The notes beneath the pieces are model-generated. The model did no database searches and was not told where the DNA came from. It saw only the letters and a list, made by a program, of their open reading frames with translations. The translations under genes were made by a program, and so were the position numbers. A DNA stretch of 64,000 nt from an uncultured SAR86 cluster bacterium (GTDB lineage Bacteria; Pseudomonadota; Gammaproteobacteria; Magnimaribacterales; D2472), in contig CACJCN010000003.1 of NCBI GenBank assembly GCA_902591925.1, positions 1-64,000 of the forward strand, written 5' to 3'. Of this stretch, positions 27,574 to 36,520 are shown in pieces. How positions within the stretch are numbered: position 1 is the stretch's first letter; each line of letters opens with the position of its first letter.

Positions 27574-28140
27574 TTATTTGGTATGAAGGATTTTTTGAAT
27601 ATCTTGATATTTTTTTTCGATAAGCAGCTCAAACACTTGCTCAAAAGCAATGTAAGCATTATTAATTGCGATTTTTTCTTCTAGCGAGAACTTATTTAAA
27701 ACCCAATTTGTTACTTCTTCTTTCATACCCGGATGGCCTATACCTATCCTAATTCTATTGAAATTGTTTTTTCCAGTTTTTTCTATAATATCTTTTAGGC
27801 CGTTATGACCTCCATGTCCTCCACCTTCTTTAAGCCTAATTGAGCCTAGATCTAGGTCTAGGTCATCATGAACAACAATACAGTCTTGAATTTCTATATT
27901 TATTGACCTCAATACTTTTGAAATTGTCTTTCCAGAATCGTTCATGTAATTTGTTGGAACAACCCATAAAATTTTATTATCATGTGATTCGGCAATTAAT
28001 GCTTCAAGTTTTGACTTTTCATTAAATTCTATAAAGAATTTTCTGGAGACATTTAGTACCCAGTCTTTTCCAATATTATGTCGAGAGTTATCATATTTTG
28101 GACTAGGATTACCTAATCCAATAATACAAAGGTTGTACAT
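27574..28140 (-). CDS. pth: peptidyl-tRNA hydrolase
   Basis: A 188-residue enzyme that recycles peptidyl-tRNA. The start chosen is MYNLCIIGLGNP at 28140; an upstream in-frame ATG would overlap rplY by over 100 bases and add unconserved residues. Catalytic His and Asn positions appear in SRHNIGKDWV and NYMNDSGKTIS; the Asp is in VVHDDLDLDLG and GGGHGGHNGLKDI is conserved. It begins 4 bp after rplY. Confidence 0.95.
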   Translation of the reverse strand: MYNLCIIGLGNPSPKYDNSRHNIGKDWVLNVSRKFFIEFNEKSKLEALIAESHDNKILWVVPTNYMNDSGKTISKVLRSINIEIQDCIVVHDDLDLDLGSIRLKEGGGHGGHNGLKDIIEKTGKNNFNRIRIGIGHPGMKEEVTNWVLNKFSLEEKIAINNAYIAFEQVFELLIEKKYQDIQKILHTK

Positions 28141-28144
28141 TTGA

Positions 28145-28861
28145 TTATGACTCTTCTGAGTTTTCTGCTGAACTTGATTCATCAGATGAGGAAGTCTCTT
28201 CACTGTCACTATCAGAAGTTGCTTCGCTTTCTGAGACCACGTCATCTTCATGAGCCTCTTCAAGAATTGGATCTTCTTCTACAGCTTTAGGCGCATTTAC
28301 AGAAACTACCATCTGGTCTGTTTCTTCAGTAAGTCCAGGAATTTCTGATCCCTCTGGTAAAGAAATTTCTGTAAGACGAATTGAACTCCCTAAATTAAGA
28401 TTCTCAATATCAATATCTATAGATTCAGGAATATTGCCAGCAAGACACATGATTTCAATTTCTCTAATAGTTTTAGCAACTACACCACCATCTACCTTTA
28501 CACCAACACAATCCTCTTCATTTACAAAATTCACAGGAATAACAACTTTTAGCTTTGTTTTACTTGAAACCCTTTGGAAGTCAGCATGAAGGAATTTACC
28601 TTTAGCAGGATCTTTTTGAAGTTCTTTTAAAACAACTTTTTCTTCGTTATTTTCAGATTTAATTAACAAAACTTGTGTATAAAAGAGCTCGTTTTGGGAA
28701 GCTTTTGTTAACTCATTCAACTTAAGCTTGATATTTAATGTTTCTTTATCATCACCGTATACTATTGCAGGAACCATTCCATCAATATTTCTAATTTCAC
28801 GAGCTTTATTGGTTCCAGTTCTCTCCCTAGTTTCAGCATTTAATATTATTTGTTCTGTCAT
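28145..28861 (-). CDS. rplY: 50S ribosomal protein L25 (CTC form, acidic tail)
   Basis: A 238-residue bL25 of the long CTC type that binds 5S rRNA. The N-terminal L25 domain (1-95: RERTGTNKAREIRNIDGMVPAIVYG) is followed by the CTC beta domain (about 100-190). The last about 45 residues are an unusual run of Ser, Glu and Asp (SESEATSDSDSEETSSSD). The gene is between prs and pth, as in Pseudomonas. Confidence 0.93.
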   Translation of the reverse strand: MTEQIILNAETRERTGTNKAREIRNIDGMVPAIVYGDDKETLNIKLKLNELTKASQNELFYTQVLLIKSENNEEKVVLKELQKDPAKGKFLHADFQRVSSKTKLKVVIPVNFVNEEDCVGVKVDGGVVAKTIREIEIMCLAGNIPESIDIDIENLNLGSSIRLTEISLPEGSEIPGLTEETDQMVVSVNAPKAVEEDPILEEAHEDDVVSESEATSDSDSEETSSSDESSSAENSEES

Positions 28862-28869
28862 AATGTCCT

Positions 28870-29829
28870 CTATAAAAACATCTCGCTTAATGACTCTTCG
28901 TTACTCAAACGAGTTATGCATTCCGCAATTATGCTTGCTATTGAAATGACGCGTATTTTACTGCATTTTTTAGCTTCTTTGTTTAAAGGAATAGAATTAG
29001 TAACAACTATTTCATCAATATCAGAATTATTTAGTCTTTCAATTGCTGGTCCAGATAGAACTGGGTGTGTGATATAAGCTTTTACAGCTTTTGCACCCTT
29101 GCTTTTTAAAGCACTTGCTGCATTACATAGAGTTCCCGCCGTATCAACAATATCATCAGGAACAATGCATACCTTTCCATCAATTTCACCAATGATATTC
29201 ATTACCTCAGATTCATTTGCTGCAGCTCTCCTTTTATCAATAATAGCCAAATCAGTGTCATCTAAATATTTGGCTAATGCGCGTGATCTTACAACTCCTC
29301 CAACATCTGGAGAAACAACAATTACCTCATCTCTTTGATTATTTTCCTTAATATCATCTATCATGAGTTTTGTTGCATATACGTTATCAGCTGGCATATC
29401 AAAAAAACCTTGAATTGTTTCAGAATGTAAATCTATTGTTAAAACCCTATCAATACCTACTGAAGCAAACATATCTGCTACTACCTTTGCGCTTATAGGC
29501 ACCCTTGCTGACCTCACACGTCTATCTTGTCTTGCATATCCATAATAGGGAACAACTGCTGTAATTCTTGAAGCTGAAGATCTTTTTAGAGCATCAGCTA
29601 TTAACATTATTTCCATGACATTCTTATTTGTTGGAGAGCAAGTTGATTGAATAATAAAAGTATCATGTCCTCTTACATTCTCTTCAATCTCAACACGCAA
29701 TTCTCCATCAGAGAAATAACCAACATCAGCATCTGAGATCTTGATTCCAAGTATTTTGGATACTTCATTTGCAAGCTCAGGATTTGCTGTGCCAGTAAAA
29801 ATATCTAGGCCCTTGTTTTGTTTATTCAT
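28870..29829 (-). CDS. prs: ribose-phosphate pyrophosphokinase (PRPP synthase)
   Basis: A 319-residue class I PRPP synthase supplying nucleotide, histidine and tryptophan synthesis. Motifs: [22 protein letters not shown], the catalytic loop [22 protein letters not shown] and the PRPP-binding loop [16 protein letters not shown]. Length equals the usual bacterial size (315-320). It lies 24 bp downstream of tRNA-Gln and 8 bp before rplY. Confidence 0.97.
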   Translation of the reverse strand: MNKQNKGLDIFTGTANPELANEVSKILGIKISDADVGYFSDGELRVEIEENVRGHDTFIIQSTCSPTNKNVMEIMLIADALKRSSASRITAVVPYYGYARQDRRVRSARVPISAKVVADMFASVGIDRVLTIDLHSETIQGFFDMPADNVYATKLMIDDIKENNQRDEVIVVSPDVGGVVRSRALAKYLDDTDLAIIDKRRAAANESEVMNIIGEIDGKVCIVPDDIVDTAGTLCNAASALKSKGAKAVKAYITHPVLSGPAIERLNNSDIDEIVVTNSIPLNKEAKKCSKIRVISIASIIAECITRLSNEESLSEMFL

Positions 29830-29853
29830 ATATCCCCTTTAATATATAAAAAA

Positions 29854-29928
29854 TGGCTGGGGTGGTAGGATTCGAACCTACGCATGACGGGATCAAAACC
29901 CGTTGCCTTACCGCTTGGCGACACCCCA
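29854..29928 (-). tRNA. tRNA-Gln (anticodon TTG)
   Basis: Minus-strand 75-nt cloverleaf: acceptor TGGGGTG/CACCCCA, anticodon stem ACGGG/CCCGT around TTTTGAT (anticodon TTG), T arm TAGGTTCGAATCCTA, discriminator G and encoded CCA. It lies 3 bases after ispE and 24 before prs, so it must be processed from the ispE-prs transcript. The same ispE-tRNA-Gln-prs order occurs in pseudomonads. Confidence 0.95.
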
Positions 29929-29931
29929 TTG

Positions 29932-30735
29932 TCAGTTGATATTGCATATCGGCGAATATTGTAATGGTTTACAAGCAAAGAATCTCCAATTAGACGGTAT
30001 TTTTTTGATAAATTTTTTAATATTTTCATTATTATTATAATTTATAAAAAAACATGACCCACTTCCTGAGAGATTAATCTCAAAATCTTCTTTATTTTTA
30101 TTATAAAAATCAGCAACTTCATTATTCTCGTTAAGATAAATTTCTAAGAAATCATTTTTGCTTTTATGATTTTTATAAAATTTAAGTTCATCAAATTTTT
30201 TATACATTTCCTCAGATGAAATAAATATTTTTGGATCAATTATTAAAATATTTCCACTTATCGACTCTTTATATTTAAGCACATCTCCAATACCTTTTGC
30301 GTAAGCATTTTTGCCAAATAAAAAAAAAGGAACATCTGCACCAATACTTTTTGCGAAATTATGCATTTCAATTTTAGTCATACCTAAATTCCATAATTTA
30401 TTCAAGGCGATGATCGTAGATGCAGCATTTGAACTTCCTCCACCAAGACCGGCTCCTATTGGTATTTTTTTGTCTAACTTTATATCAACACCTAATTTTT
30501 TATTAGTTTTTTTTAATCTTTTTGCTACGATCGAGATTATATTTTTGTTGTTATTTAAATTATTCGAATTAGAATTAATGCTTATATTGTTTTTAGAATT
30601 AATAAATTCAATCTCATCAAATAAATCGATAAGTTGAAAGGCTGTATCTATCTCATGATATCCATCGGTAAATTTATTTAAGATTTTTAAATATAAGTTA
30701 ATTTTAGCAGGAGATTTAATGATGATCTTATTCAT
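29932..30735 (-). CDS. ispE: 4-diphosphocytidyl-2-C-methyl-D-erythritol kinase IspE
   Basis: A 267-residue GHMP kinase of the MEP isoprenoid pathway. The N-terminal SPAKINLYLKI and the glycine-rich ATP loop PIGAGLGGGSSNAAS are diagnostic; LSGSGSCFFI is the C-terminal GHMP motif. Very AT-rich with many Asn/Lys codons. Its start abuts the stop of the lipoprotein gene at 30736. Confidence 0.94.
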   Translation of the reverse strand: MNKIIIKSPAKINLYLKILNKFTDGYHEIDTAFQLIDLFDEIEFINSKNNISINSNSNNLNNNKNIISIVAKRLKKTNKKLGVDIKLDKKIPIGAGLGGGSSNAASTIIALNKLWNLGMTKIEMHNFAKSIGADVPFFLFGKNAYAKGIGDVLKYKESISGNILIIDPKIFISSEEMYKKFDELKFYKNHKSKNDFLEIYLNENNEVADFYNKNKEDFEINLSGSGSCFFINYNNNENIKKFIKKIPSNWRFFACKPLQYSPICNIN

Positions 30736-31215
30736 TTATTTTGATGCAGCAGGTGTTTTATCTTTTCTCTCTAATTTTCTGGAAATAGCTAGCTTGATAG
30801 ATATTTCACCTAATCCATATATGTAAATTTTAATATCTCCGAAGTTATCACAATTGACTTCAATTTCTTTATTAATAAATTTAACCTCTTTTTTGTAAAG
30901 ACAATTTTGAATAATTTGAAAATATTTAGCGTCATACAATTCAATAATGGACTTAAAATCGCCATCTTTTTCAATATTTTCTGATAATGTAATGTTTTTT
31001 TCCGTCAATTTAATTCTAGCTATATTCCCAACAAAATATTCATAAAATTGTATAATAATAGTGTCTGGATTTACTGATATGCTTGATTTATATATATTAT
31101 TTTCATTTAAAAGCTTAACTTTGGCATTATAGTTAAATTCTGCTTTGTAAGAACTTTCAATACTCATACAAGAATAAATAGATAAAGAAAACAAAACATA
31201 AAAGCAATACTTCAT
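30736..31215 (-). CDS. putative LolB-like outer-membrane lipoprotein
   Basis: A 159-residue protein with a lipoprotein signal: KY, a hydrophobic run, then LSIYSC with the lipobox Cys at residue 16. The rest is short beta-like segments without enzymatic motifs. Position between hemA (divergent) and ispE is exactly that of lolB in gammaproteobacteria, so I call it a LolB candidate, the receptor that inserts lipoproteins into the outer membrane. It is clearly shorter than LolB (about 205 aa) and similarity cannot be seen by eye. Its ATG is separated by one base from the divergent hemA ATG. Confidence 0.55.
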   Translation of the reverse strand: MKYCFYVLFSLSIYSCMSIESSYKAEFNYNAKVKLLNENNIYKSSISVNPDTIIIQFYEYFVGNIARIKLTEKNITLSENIEKDGDFKSIIELYDAKYFQIIQNCLYKKEVKFINKEIEVNCDNFGDIKIYIYGLGEISIKLAISRKLERKDKTPAASK

Positions 31216-31216
31216 A

Positions 31217-32449
31217 ATGGAACTTCAATTATTTGGCATAAATCATAAAACTTCTAAAGTCTCCGAAAGAGAAAAATTCATTATAAATGAAACAAATCAA
31301 ATTATATTAGATAATCATTTCAAAAACTTTTTTGATTTAAAACTCGAATCATTCTTTGGCATTTCCACATGCAATAGAACTGAAATATATTTATATGGAG
31401 AAAAGGGCATATCAAAAAGAGTTTGTGAAGAGACCTTCAAATATTTAAATATTCAAGATGTTTCACATAAAAACCTATATTTTTTAGATGGACATGATGC
31501 CATGGTTCATATGTGTAAAGTTGCATCAGGAATAGACTCACAAGTTTTAGGCGAACAAGAAATCTTTGGCCAATTCAAAAGAGCTCAAATCATCGCTAGA
31601 AAAAATAAATCTCTAAATAGGCGCTTATTAATCCTTTCAAATAAAGCAATCGAAATATCAAAATTTGTAAGGACTAATACAGGAATAAGTTTGAATCCAT
31701 TATCCGTCAGTGGTTTGGCTTTAAAATTATTCAAGAATATTTTCGAGAGTCCATCTGAACAAAATATACTTATTTTAGGTGCAGGATCTTTAGCAAAAAA
31801 TGTTATAGATAATCTCTATGACAATGGTATAAATAAAATAAAATCTGTTAATAGAAGCAAAAAACAAATTTCAATTAAAAATAACTTTGAAATTATGTCA
31901 TCCTCTTTAGATTCTTTGCATAATGAAATTAAAAAATCTGATGTAGTAATTGCTTCTGCAACTACAGACGTTCCTTTAATTGGAAAAGGAGCAGTTGAGA
32001 ATGCTTTAATAGAGAGAAAAAACAAGCCTATGCTTTTTATAGATCTTGGTGTGCCAAGAAATATTGAAGAAGAGATTAGATCACTTGAGCAAGTCTATTT
32101 ATATTCTATTGATGATATAGAAAAAATTACGCAAGAAAATTATGGTCAACGTACTATTGAGGCTGAAAAGGCTATCAATTTGATTGCTCTAAAGGCATAT
32201 GAGGCGCTCGACGCTATTAACATTAAGTCTAACAAAGACAAAATTAATCTCCAATTGAAACAATTCCTAAAAGGTTTATCTAAAGATGAGATAAATCAAT
32301 TTAAGAAACACGATGATTATTCGGATTTAATTAAATCCATCAGAACAATGGAAATTCAAGATACAAAATTTAATAATTTTAGAGATATAAAAAAATTAGA
32401 TGATCATATTATTGAATCAATGATTAAAAATATTTTTAAAAATGCATGA
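31217..32449 (+). CDS. hemA: glutamyl-tRNA reductase HemA
   Basis: A 410-residue enzyme making glutamate-1-semialdehyde, the first committed step of C5 heme synthesis. The opening ELQLFGINHKTSKVSERE aligns with E. coli LLALGINHKTAPVSLRE; catalytic Cys is in FGISTCNRTEIYLYG; GEQEIFGQFKRA and the Rossmann loop ILGAGSLAKNV follow. Length matches (418 in E. coli). The stop overlaps prfA by 8 bases, as in the conserved hemA-prfA-prmC operon. Its promoter must lie within the opposite-strand lipoprotein gene. Confidence 0.96.
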   Translation: MELQLFGINHKTSKVSEREKFIINETNQIILDNHFKNFFDLKLESFFGISTCNRTEIYLYGEKGISKRVCEETFKYLNIQDVSHKNLYFLDGHDAMVHMCKVASGIDSQVLGEQEIFGQFKRAQIIARKNKSLNRRLLILSNKAIEISKFVRTNTGISLNPLSVSGLALKLFKNIFESPSEQNILILGAGSLAKNVIDNLYDNGINKIKSVNRSKKQISIKNNFEIMSSSLDSLHNEIKKSDVVIASATTDVPLIGKGAVENALIERKNKPMLFIDLGVPRNIEEEIRSLEQVYLYSIDDIEKITQENYGQRTIEAEKAINLIALKAYEALDAINIKSNKDKINLQLKQFLKGLSKDEINQFKKHDDYSDLIKSIRTMEIQDTKFNNFRDIKKLDDHIIESMIKNIFKNA

Positions 32450-33527
32450 TTCAATGATAAAGAAGCTGGATCAGCTTCAAAATAGAATCAATGAAATTCA
32501 AGAACTTCTAGTTGACTCCAAAACAATTGAGGATATTGAAAGATATACTCTTTTAAATAAAGAATTTTCTGAACTAAAACCAATTGTAGAAAAATTTGAA
32601 GAATATAAAAATGTAATCCAAAGCATCAAATATGCAAATGAATTCATGACTTCTGAAGATAAAGACTTAAGGATTCTTGCAGAAGATGAATTAAAAAATA
32701 ACCAAGATATTCCTGAAAAACTTGAGCAAGAATTAAAATTTATGCTTTTGCCAAAAGATTCTGCTGATGATGGTTCTGCTTTTTTAGAGATTAGATCAGG
32801 CGCTGGAGGCGATGAAGCAAGTATTTTTGCTGGCGATCTTTTTAGAATGTATACAAGATTATCAGAGAGACAAGGATGGCAGTTGGATATAATTGATATA
32901 AAACCATCTGAACAAGGTGGACTAAAAGAAGTAGTTGCTAAGTTAAATGGTAAAAGTGTTTTCAAGGTTCTTAAATTTGAATCCGGTGTACACAGAGTTC
33001 AAAGAGTTCCTGAAACCGAATCGCAAGGAAGGGTACATACATCCACGTGTACAGTAGCAGTTTTACCAGAAGTTGAGGAGGTTCAGGATATTGATATTGA
33101 TAAAAATGATCTAAGAGTTGATACCTTCAGGGCTTCCGGTGCTGGAGGTCAGCATGTTAATAAAACTGATTCAGCTGTCAGGCTTACACATATTCCAACG
33201 GGATTAGTTGTAGAGTGCCAAGATGGTAGATCTCAACATAAAAATAAAGAGAAAGCACTATCACTTCTTGCTGCAAAGCTTAAACAGCAAGAAATTGACA
33301 ATCAGCAGGAAAGCATTGCAAGTGAAAGGAAAATTTTAGTAGGAACTGGAGACAGGAGTGAAAAAATAAGAACATATAATTTTCCACAGGGAAGAATGAC
33401 AGACCATAGAATAAAATTAACTCAACATAATCTCGATCAAATAATGGATGGTGATATAAAACAAATCTGTGATGCACTTCTGGCTGAAAATCAACTTGCT
33501 ATGCTCTCGCAGCTTGAGTCAGAATAA
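32442..33527 (+). CDS. prfA: peptide chain release factor 1
   Basis: A 361-residue RF1 that terminates at UAA and UAG. The start MHDSMIKKLDQL aligns residue-for-residue with E. coli MKPSIVAKLEAL. The stop-codon recognition motif appears as RVPETESQG (PxT type, RF1) and the catalytic GGQ in SGAGGQHVNKTDSA. Length matches E. coli (360). It overlaps hemA by 8 bases, and prmC follows with zero spacing. Confidence 0.97.
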   Translation: MHDSMIKKLDQLQNRINEIQELLVDSKTIEDIERYTLLNKEFSELKPIVEKFEEYKNVIQSIKYANEFMTSEDKDLRILAEDELKNNQDIPEKLEQELKFMLLPKDSADDGSAFLEIRSGAGGDEASIFAGDLFRMYTRLSERQGWQLDIIDIKPSEQGGLKEVVAKLNGKSVFKVLKFESGVHRVQRVPETESQGRVHTSTCTVAVLPEVEEVQDIDIDKNDLRVDTFRASGAGGQHVNKTDSAVRLTHIPTGLVVECQDGRSQHKNKEKALSLLAAKLKQQEIDNQQESIASERKILVGTGDRSEKIRTYNFPQGRMTDHRIKLTQHNLDQIMDGDIKQICDALLAENQLAMLSQLESE

Positions 33528-34340
33528 TTGAAAAAACAATTAAGTTATTACATTGATATGCCTGATGGCGCTATTAAAAAAGATTTAATTTTTTTTCTTA
33601 AAGAAAAATTAGGCTTCAATAATAACCAGATTTATATAAATCCAAACATAGTTCTTAAAAATAAAGAAAAAACTTTAATTGAGAATTTCCTAAAACAAAA
33701 AGAAGAGGGTATTCCTTTAGACTACATCTTAAATTCTTCTAAATTCTATGAATATGAGTTCTTTGTTGATTCACGGGTTTTAATTCCAAGACCAGAGACA
33801 GAAATCATAGTCGATTATGTAAATAATCATTTTTCATGTTCAATTAACGTTCTAGATGCTGGCACAGGCTCTGGATGTATTGGTATCTCAATTGCTCTTC
33901 AGAATCCAAGTTTTAAAGTGTATGGTTCAGATTACTCAGAGGATGCTATAGATGTTGCATTTACAAATAAAAATAATCTTGATGTAAAGAATTTTTCACC
34001 AATTCTTGCAGATTGGCTATCCTGTTTTAAAACAAAATGTTTTGACTTGATTGTAAGCAATCCTCCATATATTACAGAGGGAGATCCACATTTAGAAAAA
34101 CTTATTCATGAGCCAAATATTGCTTTAGTATCAAGGGAGGATGGACTTTTTTGTATTAAAAAAATTGTAGAACAATCAACTAAAACCCTAAAAAATGGCG
34201 GAACTTTAATTATTGAACATGGATATCAACAGCAAAATGATGTCGAAGTAATATTTAAAAGAAACAATTTCTCAAAAATAATAAATTTAAAAGATTTACA
34301 ATTACTTCCAAGAATAACTATTGGGACTTTAGAAAAATAA
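33528..34340 (+). CDS. prmC: release factor glutamine methyltransferase PrmC
   Basis: A 270-residue methyltransferase that modifies the GGQ glutamine of RF1 and RF2. The start is TTG at 33528, directly abutting the prfA stop. The SAM motif is VLDAGTGSGCIGIS and the substrate-binding NPPY motif lies in DLIVSNPPYITEGD; RVLIPRPETE is the usual release-factor-binding block. It ends one base before convergent selO. Confidence 0.94.
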   Translation: MKKQLSYYIDMPDGAIKKDLIFFLKEKLGFNNNQIYINPNIVLKNKEKTLIENFLKQKEEGIPLDYILNSSKFYEYEFFVDSRVLIPRPETEIIVDYVNNHFSCSINVLDAGTGSGCIGISIALQNPSFKVYGSDYSEDAIDVAFTNKNNLDVKNFSPILADWLSCFKTKCFDLIVSNPPYITEGDPHLEKLIHEPNIALVSREDGLFCIKKIVEQSTKTLKNGGTLIIEHGYQQQNDVEVIFKRNNFSKIINLKDLQLLPRITIGTLEK

Positions 34341-34341
34341 G

Positions 34342-35781
34342 TTAAGTTCCACAATAAGTTATGTATGGTTCATTAGAGGATGGGGCCAAAGTATATTTTT
34401 CAAATCCTTTTTTTTCAGTAAAAGGTTCTTTTAGTAACTCAGAAATCAAATTAATTTCTTTCATGCTTCCATCAACAGCATTTATAAGTGCATCTTCTAT
34501 TAGATGATTTCTCGGTATGAAGCAAGGATTCTTTAAATTTATTTTCTCAGAAACATTCACAGTATTAATTTCTTTTTTCCAGGATTTGTACCACTTTGGA
34601 AAATCTTTAGATTTGTTGAAGACTGAATCATCTATAGTAAGTGATTGATCAACAATTTTTGCAAGATTTCTAAATGACAACGTAAAGTCTATTGATTCAG
34701 AATGTAATATTTTTAAATAGTCATCAATTATTTTTGAATTATCATTATCAATATTTTCAAGGCCTAATTTTTCACCGAATTCTTTATAGAAATATTCTTG
34801 ATATGACGGCATTGCAAGTTGAAGAACTTCTGTGAGTTTTTTTACTGAAATATCTGTATCTTCATCAACTAATGGTATGAGTGTTTCAGCAAATTTTGCC
34901 AGATTCCATATTAGTATTGCTGGTTGGTTCTGATATGAGTATCTTCCGTTATGATCAATTGAGCTAAATACTGTTTTTGGATCATATGTATTCATGAATG
35001 CACAAGGACCATAGTCAATAGTTTCACCAGAAATCGTCATGTTATCAGTATTCATAACCCCATGAACAAATCCAAGACCCATCCATTTTGATATCAATGA
35101 AGCCTGCTTATCACAAACAGCTGCAAAAAAACTAAGATATTTGTTATCGGTATGCTTTAAATCTGGGTAGTGCCTATCGATAGAGTAATCGGCAAGTGTT
35201 TTAAGTACTTCATTATTTTTTGTTCTTGCATATTCAAATGTACCAATTCTGATATGACTTTTTGCGACCCTAGTTAAAATTCCACCAGGAAGTACTGTTT
35301 CTCTTAAAACATTTTCATTTGTTTTTAATGCAAAAAGAGACCTTGTTGTTGGTATTTTTAATGCATGCATAAATTCACTTATTACATACTCTCTCAAAAC
35401 TGGACTTAAAGCTGATCTGCCGTCGCCTCTTCTAGAATATGGCGTTTGACCAATTCCTTTTAATTGAATATCCATCTTATTAATTTCGCCTAATAAAATT
35501 GCTCTTCCATCACCAAGCTGTGGATTAAAGTGACCAAATTGATGACCAGAGTAGCCTTGAGCAATTGGTATTGAGTCTTTCAGTAGTTTATTCCCAGCGA
35601 ATACATCTAGACAGTCACTAGAGTCTACATAATCTCTGTCAAAACCTAGTTCTTCTGCAAGAGAATAATTTTTTAAAATCATCTCGGCTTGTTTAAAACC
35701 TTCTGGAGGACATTTTTCTGAAATTTCATGAAGTTCTTCGGCATAAGAATTCATAATATTTAGATTTTTGATATTTTTCAC
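34342..35781 (-). CDS. selO: protein adenylyltransferase SelO (YdiU/UPF0061)
   Basis: A 479-residue pseudokinase-fold enzyme that AMPylates protein targets and is linked to oxidative-stress responses. Family blocks: YSGHQFGHFNPQLGDGRAILLGE, the QLKGIGQTPYSRRGDGRSALSP loop, and VMNTDNMTISGETIDYGPCAFM with the catalytic Asn and Asp. The C-terminus is YCGT, keeping the conserved Cys third from the end (Sec in some eukaryotes). A later start at MNSYAEE is possible. It lies 6 bp after the nitroreductase gene and is probably co-transcribed. Confidence 0.93.
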   Translation of the reverse strand: MKNIKNLNIMNSYAEELHEISEKCPPEGFKQAEMILKNYSLAEELGFDRDYVDSSDCLDVFAGNKLLKDSIPIAQGYSGHQFGHFNPQLGDGRAILLGEINKMDIQLKGIGQTPYSRRGDGRSALSPVLREYVISEFMHALKIPTTRSLFALKTNENVLRETVLPGGILTRVAKSHIRIGTFEYARTKNNEVLKTLADYSIDRHYPDLKHTDNKYLSFFAAVCDKQASLISKWMGLGFVHGVMNTDNMTISGETIDYGPCAFMNTYDPKTVFSSIDHNGRYSYQNQPAILIWNLAKFAETLIPLVDEDTDISVKKLTEVLQLAMPSYQEYFYKEFGEKLGLENIDNDNSKIIDDYLKILHSESIDFTLSFRNLAKIVDQSLTIDDSVFNKSKDFPKWYKSWKKEINTVNVSEKINLKNPCFIPRNHLIEDALINAVDGSMKEINLISELLKEPFTEKKGFEKYTLAPSSNEPYITYCGT

Positions 35782-35787
35782 TTTATC

Positions 35788-36453
35788 TCAGTCGATAAAT
35801 TTCACAAAAGAATCTAAATTTTCTCTTCTTGTTCTGTATTTATTGATTGGATGATTTTCATCTTCATAACCAATAGCAACACCACACCAAACAATTTCAT
35901 TGTCTGGATGGTCAATATGTTTTTTTACAGTTTTAGGATAAATTGACCAAGATTCTTGAAGACAAAGACCTAAGCCAAAATGAATAGCACTTAACCATAG
36001 ATTTTCTAGGAACATGCCAACATGTCCCCATCCATTACTTCCAAATGATCTATCTATTGTTATTATCATTCCAATAGGAGCCCCAAAAAAATTGTAGTTT
36101 TCTCTAATTTGTTTAAAACGAGAATCAAGATCATCCTTTTCAATTGATAAAGCATTGTACATATCTGCACCACATTCATATCTTCTTTTTTTGTATTCAT
36201 CTGCAAGTGGTTTTGGATAAATGTCATATTCAATTTCTTCTTGAACTCCAGTATCAAAATTTTGAAGCGTTTCTTTTGCTAAATTATTTTTTACTTGTTC
36301 ATTAAGAACATAAACTTTCCAAGGCTGTATATTTCCTCCTGAGGGTGCTGCATTTGCAGTTTTTAGAATTTCACTTATCAATTTCATATCAGGAACTTCT
36401 TTTGTAAAAGCTCTCACAGAAAATCGTTTTTCAATACCTTCTTTTATATTCAT
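35788..36453 (-). CDS. nitroreductase family FMN oxidoreductase
   Basis: A 221-residue flavoprotein of the nitroreductase superfamily. N-terminal FSVRAFTKEVPD with the phosphate-binding Arg and NAAPSGGNIQPWKVYVL are typical, as is the late GVAIGYEDENHPINKYRTRRE block. Substrate is unknown; the family reduces quinones, nitroaromatics or enoate-type compounds with NAD(P)H. It heads a short minus-strand unit with selO. Upstream, GATAAC lies 5 bases before the ATG, a possible -10 for a leaderless mRNA. Confidence 0.88.
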   Translation of the reverse strand: MNIKEGIEKRFSVRAFTKEVPDMKLISEILKTANAAPSGGNIQPWKVYVLNEQVKNNLAKETLQNFDTGVQEEIEYDIYPKPLADEYKKRRYECGADMYNALSIEKDDLDSRFKQIRENYNFFGAPIGMIITIDRSFGSNGWGHVGMFLENLWLSAIHFGLGLCLQESWSIYPKTVKKHIDHPDNEIVWCGVAIGYEDENHPINKYRTRRENLDSFVKFID

Positions 36454-36460
36454 TATTTTG

Positions 36461-36489
36461 TTATCAAATTTTGTCGGTTCTTATATAAT
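36461..36489 (+). promoter_or_regulatory. promoter for the acyl-CoA ligase gene
   Basis: TTATCA (36461-36466), a 17-bp spacer, then TATAAT (36484-36489). A start near 36496 leaves a 25-base leader containing AAGGGAGC before ATG 36521. This excludes the in-frame TTG at 36458 as the start codon. Confidence 0.55.
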
Positions 36490-36520
36490 TTATAACAAAC
36501 ATCTTAAGGGAGCAATTTAT

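Noticed and set aside
28141-28263. Longer pth start overlapping rplY
   Set aside because: The added 41 residues are the L25 tail read in another frame; MYNLCIIGLGNP is the conserved start.
29826-30029. 67-codon minus-strand ORF over tRNA-Gln
   Set aside because: It reads through the tRNA gene and the end of ispE; the tRNA explains the sequence.
36458-36520. TTG start for the acyl-CoA ligase
   Set aside because: The extension spans the promoter and ribosome-binding site; ATG 36521 fits the family.
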